From an uncultured Pirellulaceae bacterium (GTDB taxonomy: Bacteria; Planctomycetota; Planctomycetia; Pirellulales; Pirellulaceae), in assembly GCA_937967505.1 (NCBI GenBank), contig CALCJM010000076.1, positions 19,573-83,572 on the forward strand: a stretch of 64,000 bases of DNA, given 5' to 3'. The notes below the pieces were generated by a model. The model searched no databases, had not been told where the DNA came from, and worked only from the letters and a program-made list of their open reading frames with translations. The first letter of the stretch is position 1, and each line of letters begins with the position of its first letter. The translations under genes were made by a program, and so were the position numbers. Below, in pieces: positions 28,804-40,300 of this stretch.

Positions 28804-30609
28804 CTATTTCACTTTACTTAATGGTGCGATTTCACCAAACGAAACACGACGACTTCCCGCAGCCGGTTTCTCCCACTGACGCGGGACATCCACATCAATG
28901 CTACCGATCGCAAACTGCCCCGGGCGCTTACCAACCAACATCACGCGCACCCGACAATCACCACGGGTACCGTCGGGCACGTCCAGAACCGCACTGAACT
29001 CCCCTCGTGAGACCGGCATTTGTTTCGCACTGCACACCAAGCGATGAGCCCGGTCGTACTGCCGTTGATAGGCTGCCAGTGAATCATCTGCGGCGTCAAA
29101 TTTTCGTCTGCGTTTGGGACGGATACGGAAGCGGTCGCGCCGATAGACCAGCTCCACCACCAATTCGCCGGCAAACGGAACCTGGCCAGCGACGGAAATC
29201 ATCCGCTCGTCCGCGCGGTCTTTTACCACGACAGAAGACTGTTTCAGAACAACTTTTTCCGGTCGCTGCAATCGCAGCAACGGATCCCCCAGCAAATTAA
29301 TCAAATGCAGATGTTCTGTTTTCTCCTGCGCCAACATCTCGGGGAGAGGGCTGAGCGTCTGGCCCATGGTTTCGATCATCTGGCGATACGGGTCGGCTTG
29401 ATTTGGGTTATTGGGCACCCCGGAACCAGCAGAGGCGCCAGTACCGCTATTCAACTTTCCTTTCAACGAAGCAGCCAGCTTGTGCTTGGCATTCTTCAAC
29501 AACTGCCCCACGGTGGCACACTGGCCGCTGAAATATTCGTCCGACATCTCCATCGCCAGTAGGCTCATCGCATACGGCATCGTCACGCGCGATCCGGCGA
29601 CGACCGCAATGGGCCCTGCGGGTTGTTTCATCATTTTTTCGGCCAAACAATCCTGACTGCTGTCGATCGCACCGGCATAGCACGCTAGGAAGATCGCAAT
29701 CGGGCTACCATGACGACAGTGCAGCCCCTTCACTGAATCACAATCAAGAATATCAAAACGCCGGTCAGGGACCCGCAACGAATCCAGTTTCTGTCGCTCA
29801 CCGTGCCCCAGATACACCCAGAACATACACCCTTCATTGAAGCGTTCGACGGCCGTATCGGAAAAGCAACGCGGGTCGGGACAATAGGGGCTTCTCCAAC
29901 TTCCGTGGGTCATGGACGTTTTAAAACCACCGGGAATTCTATCGGTGATAATCTTGCGGGTCGTGTTTTCGATCAGCGCATCGGTCACCTGACCAAAACC
30001 TCCAACACCGGCGACCAGATTAATCCGGCGCTTCCAAGCCTGTTCAGCCACCGATGGTACATTGCCGGACAGCACCGTCGCACGTTCGTACTTGATCACG
30101 CGATCGATGTACTGGTCCAGTTCCCCGGCCGTGGTAGCAGCGATGCGCCCCACCGCCAATTCGGGAATGCCATCATCATCTAGATCGGCATAGGTGTTGT
30201 CAGTGGCAATATCAAATTCGCTACCGAAGTTAACATTGACAGTTGCCAGCACAAAATCGGCCGGTAGTAACGCCGTTGGTTTGGCTCGCCAGTCTCCCGC
30301 ATCGCCCACCAGCAACAGATGGCTGACACCCGGATACTGTTCCAGAGTGCGTCCGATCAGGGCACGATTGTCCCTCGCAAACCGCTGTGAGTCCAACACC
30401 AGTACGCGATGCCCTTGGGATGCGCGATAATCAACCCAACGGTTGAGTGCCTGTTTAAGCTGCGGCGTACAGAGCACCAACGTGTCGTAGGTCTGCGGGA
30501 CGGATGCCTGGCCCCGCACAGAATCAGTTGCGTAGAGTACCAGTAGTGCAAATAGTGCGAATACGATTGCTACCAACCACCCCCTTACCAATGTCAGGTT
30601 TCTTTTCAT
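28804..30609 (-). CDS. Gingipain-like (C25 family) exported cysteine peptidase
   Basis: About 601 residues from the ATG at 30609, 8 bases after GGAG. A basic signal region (KRNLTLVRGW) and a hydrophobic segment (about 13-33) direct export. The peptidase C25 fold is recognisable: TDNTYADLDDDGIPELAVGRI, then the catalytic histidine in YLGHGERQ (His270) and the nucleophile in FLACYAGA (Cys310). The C-terminal part contains beta-rich segments (about 440-600), probably an Ig-like or accessory domain. A caspase-like function is also possible as the folds are related. It is not next to a type IX secretion system here. Confidence 0.85.
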   Translation of the reverse strand: MKRNLTLVRGWLVAIVFALFALLVLYATDSVRGQASVPQTYDTLVLCTPQLKQALNRWVDYRASQGHRVLVLDSQRFARDNRALIGRTLEQYPGVSHLLLVGDAGDWRAKPTALLPADFVLATVNVNFGSEFDIATDNTYADLDDDGIPELAVGRIAATTAGELDQYIDRVIKYERATVLSGNVPSVAEQAWKRRINLVAGVGGFGQVTDALIENTTRKIITDRIPGGFKTSMTHGSWRSPYCPDPRCFSDTAVERFNEGCMFWVYLGHGERQKLDSLRVPDRRFDILDCDSVKGLHCRHGSPIAIFLACYAGAIDSSQDCLAEKMMKQPAGPIAVVAGSRVTMPYAMSLLAMEMSDEYFSGQCATVGQLLKNAKHKLAASLKGKLNSGTGASAGSGVPNNPNQADPYRQMIETMGQTLSPLPEMLAQEKTEHLHLINLLGDPLLRLQRPEKVVLKQSSVVVKDRADERMISVAGQVPFAGELVVELVYRRDRFRIRPKRRRKFDAADDSLAAYQRQYDRAHRLVCSAKQMPVSRGEFSAVLDVPDGTRGDCRVRVMLVGKRPGQFAIGSIDVDVPRQWEKPAAGSRRVSFGEIAPLSKVK

Positions 30610-30833
30610 ACATCGCTCCACAGCCATCATTCGAAACTATCGGAGTGCCCAGTCTGAGGCAAATGCTATCCTCAAGCAAGAGAAATCCTGCCGCCCTCAA
30701 TGTTGTTTGCCAGCGTTGGCAATGTATCGCGATTCACCAGTGGGCGAAAAACCCAACCTTCCGCACTGCGGTTTTCACCGTCCCCATCATCTCTTCGGTC
30801 TGGTGGTGGCCGCCACGTTGGATCCAGCACCAA

Positions 30834-31100
30834 TCAGTCGCGATACCAGCATCTGAGAAACTGGTGCCAACGACTGGGAGCGTCCGAGCTGGTGCCCAGT
30901 GACGCGTCCACCGATCCCTCTTCCCACCGCGCCCAGATATTAGGCAGCACTACCGTTTCGATTGAAATCACGGAGACCTGATTTTCTTTCAACCAGTCAT
31001 TGGCGGCTTGAACCGCATGGTCGAAGCTTTCGTGCTTCCCCTCTTTAAAAAATCCGGGGGCTTCAATTTCTTTGGGGACGAAGTCTTTGTACTTCAGCAT
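30834..31100 (-). CDS. Small hypothetical protein
   Basis: An 88-residue soluble protein (LKYKDFVPKEIEAPGFFKEG, then HAVQAANDWLKEN). It looks like a compact alpha/beta protein. It starts 18 bases after the nadD stop on the same strand, so the two are likely cotranscribed. Family not recognised. Confidence 0.65.
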   Translation of the reverse strand: MLKYKDFVPKEIEAPGFFKEGKHESFDHAVQAANDWLKENQVSVISIETVVLPNIWARWEEGSVDASLGTSSDAPSRWHQFLRCWYRD

Positions 31101-31118
31101 GTCAGTCTCGCGCTTAAA

Positions 31119-31733
31119 CTATTTTTTGCTCTGGTAGATCTTCTGGGTTTGAATGTACTTTTCAACAGCGCGTGGCGTTTGATAGCGGATACTGTTCCCC
31201 TGATCGATTTGTTGCCGAAGGTTGCTGCTGCTGATCTCGATCAGCGGTGACTCCATTCTCAGCTGCCGAATCTTCTCCATCTGCTGGGCACTGGTCAGCG
31301 GCGCCAGTATTTCCAGATCAACCTCTCCCCCGCCGGGCCGTCCCACTACCAGCGGTGTTGCCAGACGTAGTATTGCTTCAGGGGACTTCCACGACGCAAA
31401 CGAGTTCAACGAATCAGCTCCAATCAAAAAGAACCACTCATTGTCCGGAGACTCAACGGCCAGTTGACTCACGGTATCCACGGTATAGCTGACACCACCG
31501 CGCTCAATTTCGATGCTGGAGCGTAAAAAATCAGGATGACCGCCAATGGCCAGATCGATCATCTCCACACGCTGGCGATCCGTGCCGGCGGCCCCGCGTT
31601 CTTTATGAGGTGCCAGAGCGCATGGAATAAATAAAACCTGATCAAGTTTCGCCTGCTGACGGCATTGCTCGGCAAGAATGAGGTGCCCCAGATGAATCGG
31701 GTCAAACGACCCACCAAAGATTCCAACGCGCAT
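31119..31733 (-). CDS. nadD: Nicotinate-nucleotide adenylyltransferase
   Basis: A 204-residue enzyme of NAD biosynthesis, transferring AMP from ATP to nicotinate mononucleotide. The ATG at 31733 is chosen because the product then begins directly with the family's GIFGGSFDPIHLGHL nucleotide-binding motif; the 31-residue upstream extension is unlike the family. The C-terminal ISSSNLRQQIDQG and AVEKYIQ segments fit the second conserved motif. The gene is divergent from priA. Confidence 0.95.
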   Translation of the reverse strand: MRVGIFGGSFDPIHLGHLILAEQCRQQAKLDQVLFIPCALAPHKERGAAGTDRQRVEMIDLAIGGHPDFLRSSIEIERGGVSYTVDTVSQLAVESPDNEWFFLIGADSLNSFASWKSPEAILRLATPLVVGRPGGGEVDLEILAPLTSAQQMEKIRQLRMESPLIEISSSNLRQQIDQGNSIRYQTPRAVEKYIQTQKIYQSKK

Positions 31734-31832
31734 TAAGTTTTTTCCAGTTCGGGTTTTGCAGTTTTCTCTTGAGAGTACTGACGGAAGAAAATAGCAAAAG
31801 CAGGGCAAAACTGCGAGCCCCGACAAGGATAA

Positions 31833-31914
31833 GGCGACTGGCAGTTAGGAATTTACCATCCGCTGGCGACGCTGCCAGCGTCGCCAACGGGCAGCTTTCA
31901 ACTGCCAATCACCT
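31833..31914 (+). repeat. Interspersed palindromic repeat, copy A
   Basis: The head (31833-31862, GGCGACTGGC..GGAATTTACCATCCG) is followed by an inner hairpin with perfect 11-base arms (31864-31874 and 31876-31886). The tail is complementary to the head (14-base arms with two mismatches that become G-T pairs on the reverse strand). It lies between the divergent nadD and priA genes. Confidence 0.8.
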
Positions 31915-32127
31915 AACATCGCCGGGTTCCCCACCATGCAGAAAGACAACCGCTCGTCTTTCCACGATCGTTTGGCCTTGCCGGATGACATTTCACACCG
32001 CACGGCCCGTCCGTGGCACGGACCGATTTCATGGTTGGTTTACCTGCGCCAAATTTTCATTTTTGGTATGATCGTGCCTGCCTACACTGGCCCTGTCCAA
32101 CACGCTTGACGACTCCAGAACGCTTTC

Positions 32128-34440
32128 ATGGCCAAAGCTCAAAATTCGCTTTTTGACACCACACCTCCGCCTTGGGAACTGGACGATCAGGATGACTGGC
32201 TGGCCGCGCGGATCGTATTTGCCGAACAACCCTATGGTCCTTACGACTATTCCATTCCAGCGGCACTTGAATCGGCGGTCACACCCGGGGCGCGAATTGA
32301 AGTTCCACTGGGACGTGGCAACCGCAAAATGACGGGATACTGTATTGCCGTCATTGGGCCGTTTCACGAACTGGCAGGATCGGTCAACCCGGGAAAACTA
32401 AAACCCATCCTACATGTCATTGATCCGACGCCATTGATCTCGGCAACGTTGCTAAAACTGGCATGCTGGATCAGTGACTACTACGTTTGCGAACTGGGAA
32501 TTGTGATCGAAACAATCATTCCTACGGGGGTCCGCAATAATTCCGGCACCCGTGAGATGCTGTTTATTCGTGTGGCCGATGATGTCATGAACAACCTTGA
32601 CGAACACCGACTGACCCCACTGCAAAAAAACATTCTGCGCACACTTGAAGGCTCCCGTCAGGATTGGACGCCGCGCGAGCTTGGTGAGACGGTCGGTTGT
32701 ACACAAGGTCCTATTTCCACGCTGCGACGACGTGGCTTGATTGTCACTAATGCCCGCCGCATCCAACAAAAACGGCACGATATCGCACCGGAACAACGGC
32801 AGGTCAATTTCAGCCTGAATCAGGAACAGCAGTCGGCACTCGACGCGATCAGGCACCATATCGAATCCGATTCGCATAAGACGTTCTTGCTGCGCGGGAT
32901 TACCGGCAGCGGCAAAACGGAAGTTTATATCCAGGCGATTCAAAAGGTGGTTGAATTCGGCCGTCAGGCGATTGTTCTGGTCCCCGAAATAAGTTTGACG
33001 CCGCAAACCCGACAACGCTTTCGGGCGCGATTTGATCACGTGGCCGTGCTGCATTCACACTTGACCTCCGCCCAACGTGCCTGGCACTGGAAACAAATCG
33101 CGGCAGGAAAAGTGCAGGTGATCATTGGAGCACGCAGTGCGATTTTCGCACCAACGCCGCGCCTGGGGCTGATCGTGCTGGATGAAGAACACGACGGTTC
33201 GTTCAAACAGGACAAAGCCCCGCGCTACCACGCACGTGACGTGGCTCACTGGCGGGCATCCAATGAACGGGTACCGCTGATTCTTGGTTCCGCAACCCCG
33301 TCACTGGAAAGTTGGAACCGTGCCAAAAGCAACGATCCCGATGATCACTACCGGATGTTAACCTTGGAGAAACGCGTTGCCGACCGACCACTGCCGGATG
33401 TGGCAACGATCGACTTGCGTGTCGATTTTGGCGGACGCAGAAGATTCAGCCCCATCAGCCAGAAACTACGACAGGAAATTCAGTCTGCACTGCACGCCGG
33501 CGGGCAAGTGATCCTGCTGCTGAATCGACGCGGATTCTCCACACGCATTGGCTGTCCGGCATGCGGCCATGTCGAATACTGCCCCGATTGCTCGATCCCG
33601 ATGACGCACCACGCGGAAGGACGCAAAGCGGTCTGTCATTATTGCGACCACACCATTCCCGAACCGAAAGTCTGTAGCGATTGTGGAAATCCGTCAGTCC
33701 GGTTTTCGGGACTGGGCACGCAGCGGCTGGAAAAAGAAGTTGAGGCGCTGTTCGATGTGCCGATCATGCGAATGGATACCGACACAATGCGAAAGCCCGG
33801 CAGCCATGAGAAAACACTGGCCAAATTTCGCAACGGCGAGATCAAAATTTTGCTGGGTACCCAGATGATCGCCAAAGGGCTGGACTTCCCGAACGTAACC
33901 CTAGTGGGCGTCATCAATGCTGACACGGCATTGCATCTGCCTGACTTTCGGGCCGCCGAACGCACCTTCGGTTTGGTGACTCAAGTTGCCGGACGGACCG
34001 GACGCGGCGAAAAAGGAGGCCGAGTCTTGGTGCAGACATTCAATCCGGACAACAAGACAATCATTGCTGCCACCCGGCATGACTACGTCGGTTTCGCTGA
34101 ACAGGAATTACCGCTACGTGAAGAACTTGCTTGGCCGCCGTTTGGACATCTGGCGCGACTGGTAATCCGCAGCCCCATTCAGTCCAAAGCTGAGCAAATG
34201 GCCGAACACATCGCCGAAACGATCGAACAATCGGCTGCCGCTCTGGAGGCGCCGGTAGAAGTATTGGGCCCCACGGTCGCACCAGCAGAAAAACTGCGCG
34301 GGCAGTACCGTTTTCACATGATGGTGGGAACCACAAAAAAACACGTCCTTCAGAACGTGATGATCCGCGCCAAAACCAAAATCAAGTCAGTCGACGATGT
34401 TCAATGGATGATTGACATCGACCCGCAAGATATGCTCTGA
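32128..34440 (+). CDS. priA: Primosomal replication restart helicase PriA
   Basis: A 770-residue superfamily 2 3'-to-5' DNA helicase that restarts stalled forks. Walker A (RGITGSGKTEVYI), the DEEHD box, motif III (GSATPS), an eight-cysteine zinc region (CPACGH, CPDCS, CHYCDH, CSDCG) and helicase motifs V/VI (GTQMIAKGLDFPNV, QVAGRTGRGEKGG) are all present. The N-terminal DNA-binding domain is intact and the length is normal. Confidence 0.97.
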   Translation: MAKAQNSLFDTTPPPWELDDQDDWLAARIVFAEQPYGPYDYSIPAALESAVTPGARIEVPLGRGNRKMTGYCIAVIGPFHELAGSVNPGKLKPILHVIDPTPLISATLLKLACWISDYYVCELGIVIETIIPTGVRNNSGTREMLFIRVADDVMNNLDEHRLTPLQKNILRTLEGSRQDWTPRELGETVGCTQGPISTLRRRGLIVTNARRIQQKRHDIAPEQRQVNFSLNQEQQSALDAIRHHIESDSHKTFLLRGITGSGKTEVYIQAIQKVVEFGRQAIVLVPEISLTPQTRQRFRARFDHVAVLHSHLTSAQRAWHWKQIAAGKVQVIIGARSAIFAPTPRLGLIVLDEEHDGSFKQDKAPRYHARDVAHWRASNERVPLILGSATPSLESWNRAKSNDPDDHYRMLTLEKRVADRPLPDVATIDLRVDFGGRRRFSPISQKLRQEIQSALHAGGQVILLLNRRGFSTRIGCPACGHVEYCPDCSIPMTHHAEGRKAVCHYCDHTIPEPKVCSDCGNPSVRFSGLGTQRLEKEVEALFDVPIMRMDTDTMRKPGSHEKTLAKFRNGEIKILLGTQMIAKGLDFPNVTLVGVINADTALHLPDFRAAERTFGLVTQVAGRTGRGEKGGRVLVQTFNPDNKTIIAATRHDYVGFAEQELPLREELAWPPFGHLARLVIRSPIQSKAEQMAEHIAETIEQSAAALEAPVEVLGPTVAPAEKLRGQYRFHMMVGTTKKHVLQNVMIRAKTKIKSVDDVQWMIDIDPQDML

Positions 34441-34523
34441 CAATCCGCATTCCCCAATCGCGGCGGCGCTTCTACAATGGGAGGTTAACCAGTTTCCTTT
34501 CTTCCACTCCTTGCACGGGATCT

Positions 34524-36464
34524 ATGTCGTATCGCGGAATCAAACGCGTTTTGGGCGAATCATCTCTGGAGAGGAAAATTTTGATCCTCTTTGGCGTGTG
34601 TCTGCTGCTGCTGATTGGCGGTTCCTTTCTAAAAGTCAATCAACTGACCGAAGACACGATCCGCCGGAACACGCGCGACAAGGCCAAAGGGTTGGTCGGT
34701 GATTTTATGCTGCGAACTCATCTCCGCAGCGTCGCCTTTCGCGAGAAAACCGACGCCACCCCACTTAAATCGCTCTACGATGTCATCAGCAAAGAGGGGC
34801 AGACGATCAACTACGAGGCCAACACGATTGTCCTAGATGATTCTCACGGGCGCAATCGATTGTCACCGCTGCTGGCGACCGACCCCGGAGAGATTGCCAG
34901 ACTCCGCCGCATCAGCACTGCGGCCCGGGAAAAACAGTCCTTCTGGAACCGGAAATTCATGGCAGCGTCCCTTGCCCCCCAAGCCACTGTCAAGCAGCCA
35001 ATCAAGCAGCCTGCCAGCGAATCTGCGGAGGAAATGTTCTCGTCAACCAAAGAAGACCCGCTGGCGCGGCCGGAAGTCGAAGACGATTTCACCTTCGATC
35101 AAAACTACGTGTACTATGCACCCGTCATTTTTAAAGGCAAGTGTATTCTGTGCCACGACGCCCAAGGAGCCGAGGCACAACGTTTGGAACAGATCGATGC
35201 AGCCGACACGCTTGAAGAGGTCGAACAATTGATGCTGGACCGACGGGAGCAGATCCCGCCGACGTTTCTCCGGATTAAACTCGATTATAAACCAGCCAAA
35301 TCCGCGATCACCAATAACCGTGCGATTCTCATTTCTGTGGCCATTGTCACGGCTGTTTTCTCCGTGGTGGCTTGTTGGCTGATTGTGCGCTATGTCGTCA
35401 TGAAACCGCTTAAACACCTACAGGATGTTTCGGATGAAATCAGCCGCGGTCAAATGGACGTGCGGGCCGAACTGTTTACCGGCGACGAATTTGAGAGCCT
35501 TTCCAAATCTTTCAACCGCATGGTTCGTCACCTGCTGGATACCCAGAACGAACTGCGCGGGGTGAATGACGACCTGGACCGCAAGGTCGATGAACAGGCA
35601 CAACTGAACCTGAAACTGTACGAAACCAACCAGGTAAAAAGTGAGTTTCTGGCCAACATGAGCCATGAACTGCGCACGCCGCTAAACAGCATTATCGGAT
35701 TTTCTGAAATCCTCGAAAATGCCAAAGGAATGGAGTCCAAACAGGTGCGGTTCGCCAAAAATATCCGCAATTCAGGCCGGCTGTTGCTGGATCTAATCAA
35801 TGACATTCTGGATCTGGCAAAACTGGAGGCCGGAAAGATGGAGATGCGTCCCGGCGAATTCGAAATCGGCCATATGGTACGACAACTGTACGATATGGTC
35901 CGGTCGCTGGCAGATCAAAAAAGCATCGCACTGATCTTCCACGAGGATCCGCAATTGCCAACGCTGTTCCAGGACAAAATCAAGTTCCGGCAAATCTTGA
36001 CCAACCTGATTTCCAACGCCATCAAATTCACCCCCGAAGGTGGGCGGATCATCGTTAGGGCCAATCGTATTGTCGATGATGAAATTGACCTGATTGAACT
36101 GGAGGTCGAAGACACCGGCGTAGGAATCGCCGAATCCGATCAGGAAATTATTTTTGAGAAATTTCGCCAGGGACCGTCGGCAATCGGAAATGACAGTCTC
36201 ACACGCGAGGTCTCAGGGACAGGACTGGGATTGTCGATCGTGAAAGAGCTGTGCATTTTGCTGGGTGGTGAAATCGAACTGTCCAGTGTCGTTGGCAAGG
36301 GCAGCACGTTTACGGTGACACTGCCGTGCAATATCCAGGTCGCACCCAAAATCAATTCCGAGATCTCGCAGACGATCCAAGAGATCACCAAAAGCAACCG
36401 CGTAGACTTCGGGCGCACCAGCATGACGCCGCAACCCTCACCAGCGGACGTCGTGGAAGAGTAA
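34524..36464 (+). CDS. Sensor histidine kinase with a CxxCH-containing DUF3365-like sensor
   Basis: A 646-residue membrane sensor kinase. A first transmembrane segment (about 17-33) is followed by a periplasmic domain with CILCH (Cys207, Cys210, His211), a possible c-type heme site as in DUF3365/Tll0287-like redox sensors. A second transmembrane segment (about 270-292) leads to HAMP, then HisKA with phosphoacceptor His381 (FLANMSHELRTPL). HATPase motifs are N (NLISNAIKFTPEGG), DTGVGI and GTGLGLSIVKEL. No response regulator gene is adjacent. The signal may be redox state or a small gas, which is inference. Confidence 0.92.
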   Translation: MSYRGIKRVLGESSLERKILILFGVCLLLLIGGSFLKVNQLTEDTIRRNTRDKAKGLVGDFMLRTHLRSVAFREKTDATPLKSLYDVISKEGQTINYEANTIVLDDSHGRNRLSPLLATDPGEIARLRRISTAAREKQSFWNRKFMAASLAPQATVKQPIKQPASESAEEMFSSTKEDPLARPEVEDDFTFDQNYVYYAPVIFKGKCILCHDAQGAEAQRLEQIDAADTLEEVEQLMLDRREQIPPTFLRIKLDYKPAKSAITNNRAILISVAIVTAVFSVVACWLIVRYVVMKPLKHLQDVSDEISRGQMDVRAELFTGDEFESLSKSFNRMVRHLLDTQNELRGVNDDLDRKVDEQAQLNLKLYETNQVKSEFLANMSHELRTPLNSIIGFSEILENAKGMESKQVRFAKNIRNSGRLLLDLINDILDLAKLEAGKMEMRPGEFEIGHMVRQLYDMVRSLADQKSIALIFHEDPQLPTLFQDKIKFRQILTNLISNAIKFTPEGGRIIVRANRIVDDEIDLIELEVEDTGVGIAESDQEIIFEKFRQGPSAIGNDSLTREVSGTGLGLSIVKELCILLGGEIELSSVVGKGSTFTVTLPCNIQVAPKINSEISQTIQEITKSNRVDFGRTSMTPQPSPADVVEE

Positions 36465-36584
36465 CACCTGACGACTTTGAAAATTGTAAAAAATTCACTT
36501 GACCGCCCCTACCAAACCGGACTACTGTTCATGAAGAGGAACGATTCGTCACTTCGACGGTAACGTGTTCCTCGGGAGGTCTAT

Positions 36585-37118
36585 ATGAATCGAAGTTCCG
36601 GTTCGGCAGTCCACAGATATTTTGCGGGCTTGGCCGAATCCACGTTTCAGTCTCATCTGGGCGTTGTTGATCCACCCTTGATCGACTATCTGAGCGATCT
36701 GTTAATTCGTTTCGTTCACAATGATGTAGTGCACCGCGTGCGTGGTGTCAGCGGGAAACGTCTGCTATCAGTTCCCGAGATGGTGGTCGAAGCATCGCAT
36801 CGCCTAGGTGACGCAAAACGCGAACTGCACCAGCACATCGGTGATTTCACCCTGTTCTGGGCTGGCGTCTACCCCGAGGCCCTCCGACAAACCGAAACCA
36901 ACAGCAATGACACAAGGTTTGACACCTACCGCACGTTCGGAAAACGGGCCTATTTAATGGCCAGCGAAATTGAATCGCGCCAGGACGGAATCGCACCGGC
37001 AGGACTACTGGAACGGCTAAGTGCACAGTACGACTTGTGTTGCTATGGATTGCGGGAGGTTCGCCGGGTTTGGGAATCGGGTGACGGTGATGACTCGGGG
37101 CACCTGCTGATCGGGTAA
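36585..37118 (+). CDS. Conserved-looking hypothetical protein
   Basis: A 177-residue soluble helical protein starting at an ATG after GGGAGGT. Rich in His and Arg (RFVHNDVVHRVRG, KRELHQHIGDFTLFWAGV). No signal or membrane segment. It lies between the histidine kinase and the AsmA-like gene on the same strand, 120 bases after the kinase; any link to the kinase is only positional. Confidence 0.7.
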   Translation: MNRSSGSAVHRYFAGLAESTFQSHLGVVDPPLIDYLSDLLIRFVHNDVVHRVRGVSGKRLLSVPEMVVEASHRLGDAKRELHQHIGDFTLFWAGVYPEALRQTETNSNDTRFDTYRTFGKRAYLMASEIESRQDGIAPAGLLERLSAQYDLCCYGLREVRRVWESGDGDDSGHLLIG

Positions 37119-37318
37119 TCGGGAAATCGACAGGACAAGTGGCACCTGATGGCACGGCTAACCTTCGCTGGCGCGAAAATCCGGCAACCGCATACTGCTG
37201 TACACTTCCGCAGGTCGCGTTACCGCTAGCATTGCTTCTCTATTCTCGCCGACCGCCAACATGCGTAAACTTCGGGACTGCTCAAAACCAACGACTTACA
37301 GGAAGCAAGGATGCTGCC

Positions 37319-40300
37319 ATGTCGCGCCAACGTGACCGACGCCAACCCGAACGCTCTCAACACGCCAACCCACAGTCACGCAATCAATCGGAATACCCGC
37401 GCCGCCGTCGCTGGCCGTACGTTTTGCTGTTTTTGTCGGGTTTGATTCTGATCCTACCCAACGCCCTGACCATGATGGGACTGGAACAACGCGCAGTCAA
37501 CCTGTTCACCGGTGACCTGAACGGACAACTAAAGATCGGTAGCGCATCGGCGGGCTGGTTTCAACCGCTGACATTGAAGAATGTTTCACTGCTGGACACC
37601 AACCAGCAACCGGTCCTTAATATTGCCGAAGTCAGGTCTTCCAAACGCTTATGGGGCTTCGTCGGTAACGCCTTTGGTGGTTCGATCAGTGACGCAGACT
37701 TCGGGCACTTCGAACTGACACAACCGGTCCTCAACCTGCAACTACGGCACAACGGCAGCAACCTGGAAGACGTCTTGGCAAACTACCTTGCCGCATCCAC
37801 CAACCCTGCCACCAATGCGCTCCCCACCTCCCCGCCTTCGATGTCCGCACCGTTGCCGCGCGTTTCGGTCAGTATCGTTGATGGTGCGGCATCCATTTCT
37901 TCGGTGGCCAGCGCCGGTGCCTGGTCCGTCGATCAGGTCAACGCCAATGCACAACTGAAGACCGAAGCTGAAGCAGCCATCTCAAGCCTTCAATGCCGCG
38001 TCACACCATTTTCCATTGACGCTGGCGGCACCCCTATCCCACAGGGTAGCGGCAACATCAGCCTGATCGCGAGGCTCGATCCAGATCAGAACGCGCTGCT
38101 GATGAAATCGGTCAATGTATCAATGCAAGCCCAATCGCTGCCACTGTCGGTTCTGGGACCGCTGGCCGAACGATTTGTCGGTCCCACCGTCGTCACCGGA
38201 AATCTGGAAAGCCAACTAGAAGCATCTTATGATCTTCAGACATCCCACGTGCAGGCAACCGTAGGAACGATGCACCTTTCAGACCTGCAATTTGCTTCAA
38301 ATGGCATTCTGGGAGCGGATGTATTTCATCTGGCCAGTGCCAACGCCACCGGAAAAATCAACCTCTCTCCATCGACACTGTGGGCCGATCAGTTTCAGGT
38401 AACCAGCGATGTGGGACGCATCCAGGCTGATGGCCAATTCGAAATTATTGATGTCAACCGCTTGGCAGCCGGCGGACAGTTGCCCGAATCCAGTTTCCAG
38501 ATGCATGGCAATCTGGAGTTGGCACGGCTGATGCAAATGCTGCCGGCAACCTTTCACACACACCAAGACCTGCAACTACAGTCAGGCGTGGCGCGCTTTC
38601 AAATCGGATCGCAACAGCGGCAACTGTTGGTGAATGTCGATATGGCCAACCTCAAGGCCCGTCGCGGCGGGCAGGAAATCCTCTGGCAGGAACCCATTAA
38701 CCTCTCAGGTGTCCTCACCAGCGACGCACAGGGCCTAGGGTTGAAAAATGTTCAGTGTAAAACGGATTTTCTGAACATTGTTGGTAACGCCAACTTGCGA
38801 GAGTCTGTGTTTGACTTCAAGGGCGATCTGGAACTTCTGACCAAACGCATTGGTCAGTTCGTCGATCTTGGCCAGATGGCATTCGGAGGCAATCTGGATG
38901 GCAGGTTCGGCTGGCAGCTGCGCCCAAACGCTGCTGAAAACAGCACCACCAGCATGCTCCAAGACCGACCGATTGATGTGATTGGCAGTTTCGTTGTGAC
39001 CAATCCACGCATCGCCATGCCAGGATTACCGGATTGGAATCAGGCCCGCGCCACGATTCAAATGGAGGCCGTTCTCCATGCACTTTCCAGTGGCCAAGTG
39101 CGCATCGATTCCGGCGTGGTCAACGCCAATCTGGGTGCCGAACAGATCGCGGTTCAGTTGGCTGAACCAATCGCTGATGTCGCCTCACAGTCTGACTGGA
39201 AATTCAACGCCCGCGCGACAGGCGATGCGGGTGGGTACTTGAGACATGTACAGAATTTTGTCGATTTGGGACCAATCACTGCCGGTGGCAACCTGGATCT
39301 GACTGCTGCTGTTGCAATCCACGGCTCCAAGATGGTGCTCTCACCATTGAATTATACGATTGACCGGCCCCATTTTACCGGCTTCGGACTGTCGATTGTT
39401 GATCCACAAGTCACCGGCGCGGCCAATCTCCAGTACGATCTCAATTCCGGTGTTATCGATATTGCAGACACCGTGTTTTCGTCCAGTGCCATTTCGGCCA
39501 GCGGAAACAACCTGCAGGTCATTGCAGCCGAAAACATTCAGGTCAATGGAGATGTAGGGCTAAGAGCCAACGTCAATCGCGTGGCAGACTGGTTGCAACT
39601 TTCGCCCACGGACGATTCAGTATTTCTATTTGGTGACGCCGAAGGCACCGTCCGTTTGGCGTCGGACGCCGGCGGGATTGGCGCACAGATCGACATGAAG
39701 ATCGTTGAGCTGACCGCAGCCCTGAAAGCAGTCCAACCGGGGCAGCATGGGCAACCGGGCACAACCTTCCAGGTGGTCAGCCAGCAAGCAAAAATGACGC
39801 CGATTTGGACCGAGAAACAGATCGCGTTGAGCGGGGCCTTAAAAGTGGCTAACGACTTTGACACCATTTCCCTTAACCAGATGCAGATCTCGTCCAACAC
39901 GCTTTCCGCCAATGCGTCAGGCACCATCGGTGAACTCTCCGGCAGGTTACTGACAGACCTGAACGGACTATGGAACCCTAACTGGGAGATGATCAACGCG
40001 CTGCTGGATGTCTACACCGGCCGCACAGTTCGGATGAAGGGCACCGGTGAGCAACCATTTATTGTGCGCGGTCCAATTTTTGAAAATGCATCAGATGGAA
40101 CTTCGGTTCCTTTCGTTTCTCCCGGCCTTCAAGCCAGCACGCGTGTGGCGTGGGCTGGCGGCGACGTTTTGAACATACCGATCGGTTCGGGCATCACCGA
40201 AGTGATCATCGACCAGGCGGTTGTTTCAACCACGATCAATCCGGTGGCATTTTCGGGTGGACAGATTCAGATGTCCCCCAAAATTGACCTGCGATCCAGC

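Noticed and set aside
37139..37318. N-terminal extension of the AsmA-like frame
   Set aside because: The extension has no membrane-protein character and the ATG at 37319 follows a ribosome-binding-like sequence and the normal basic leader.
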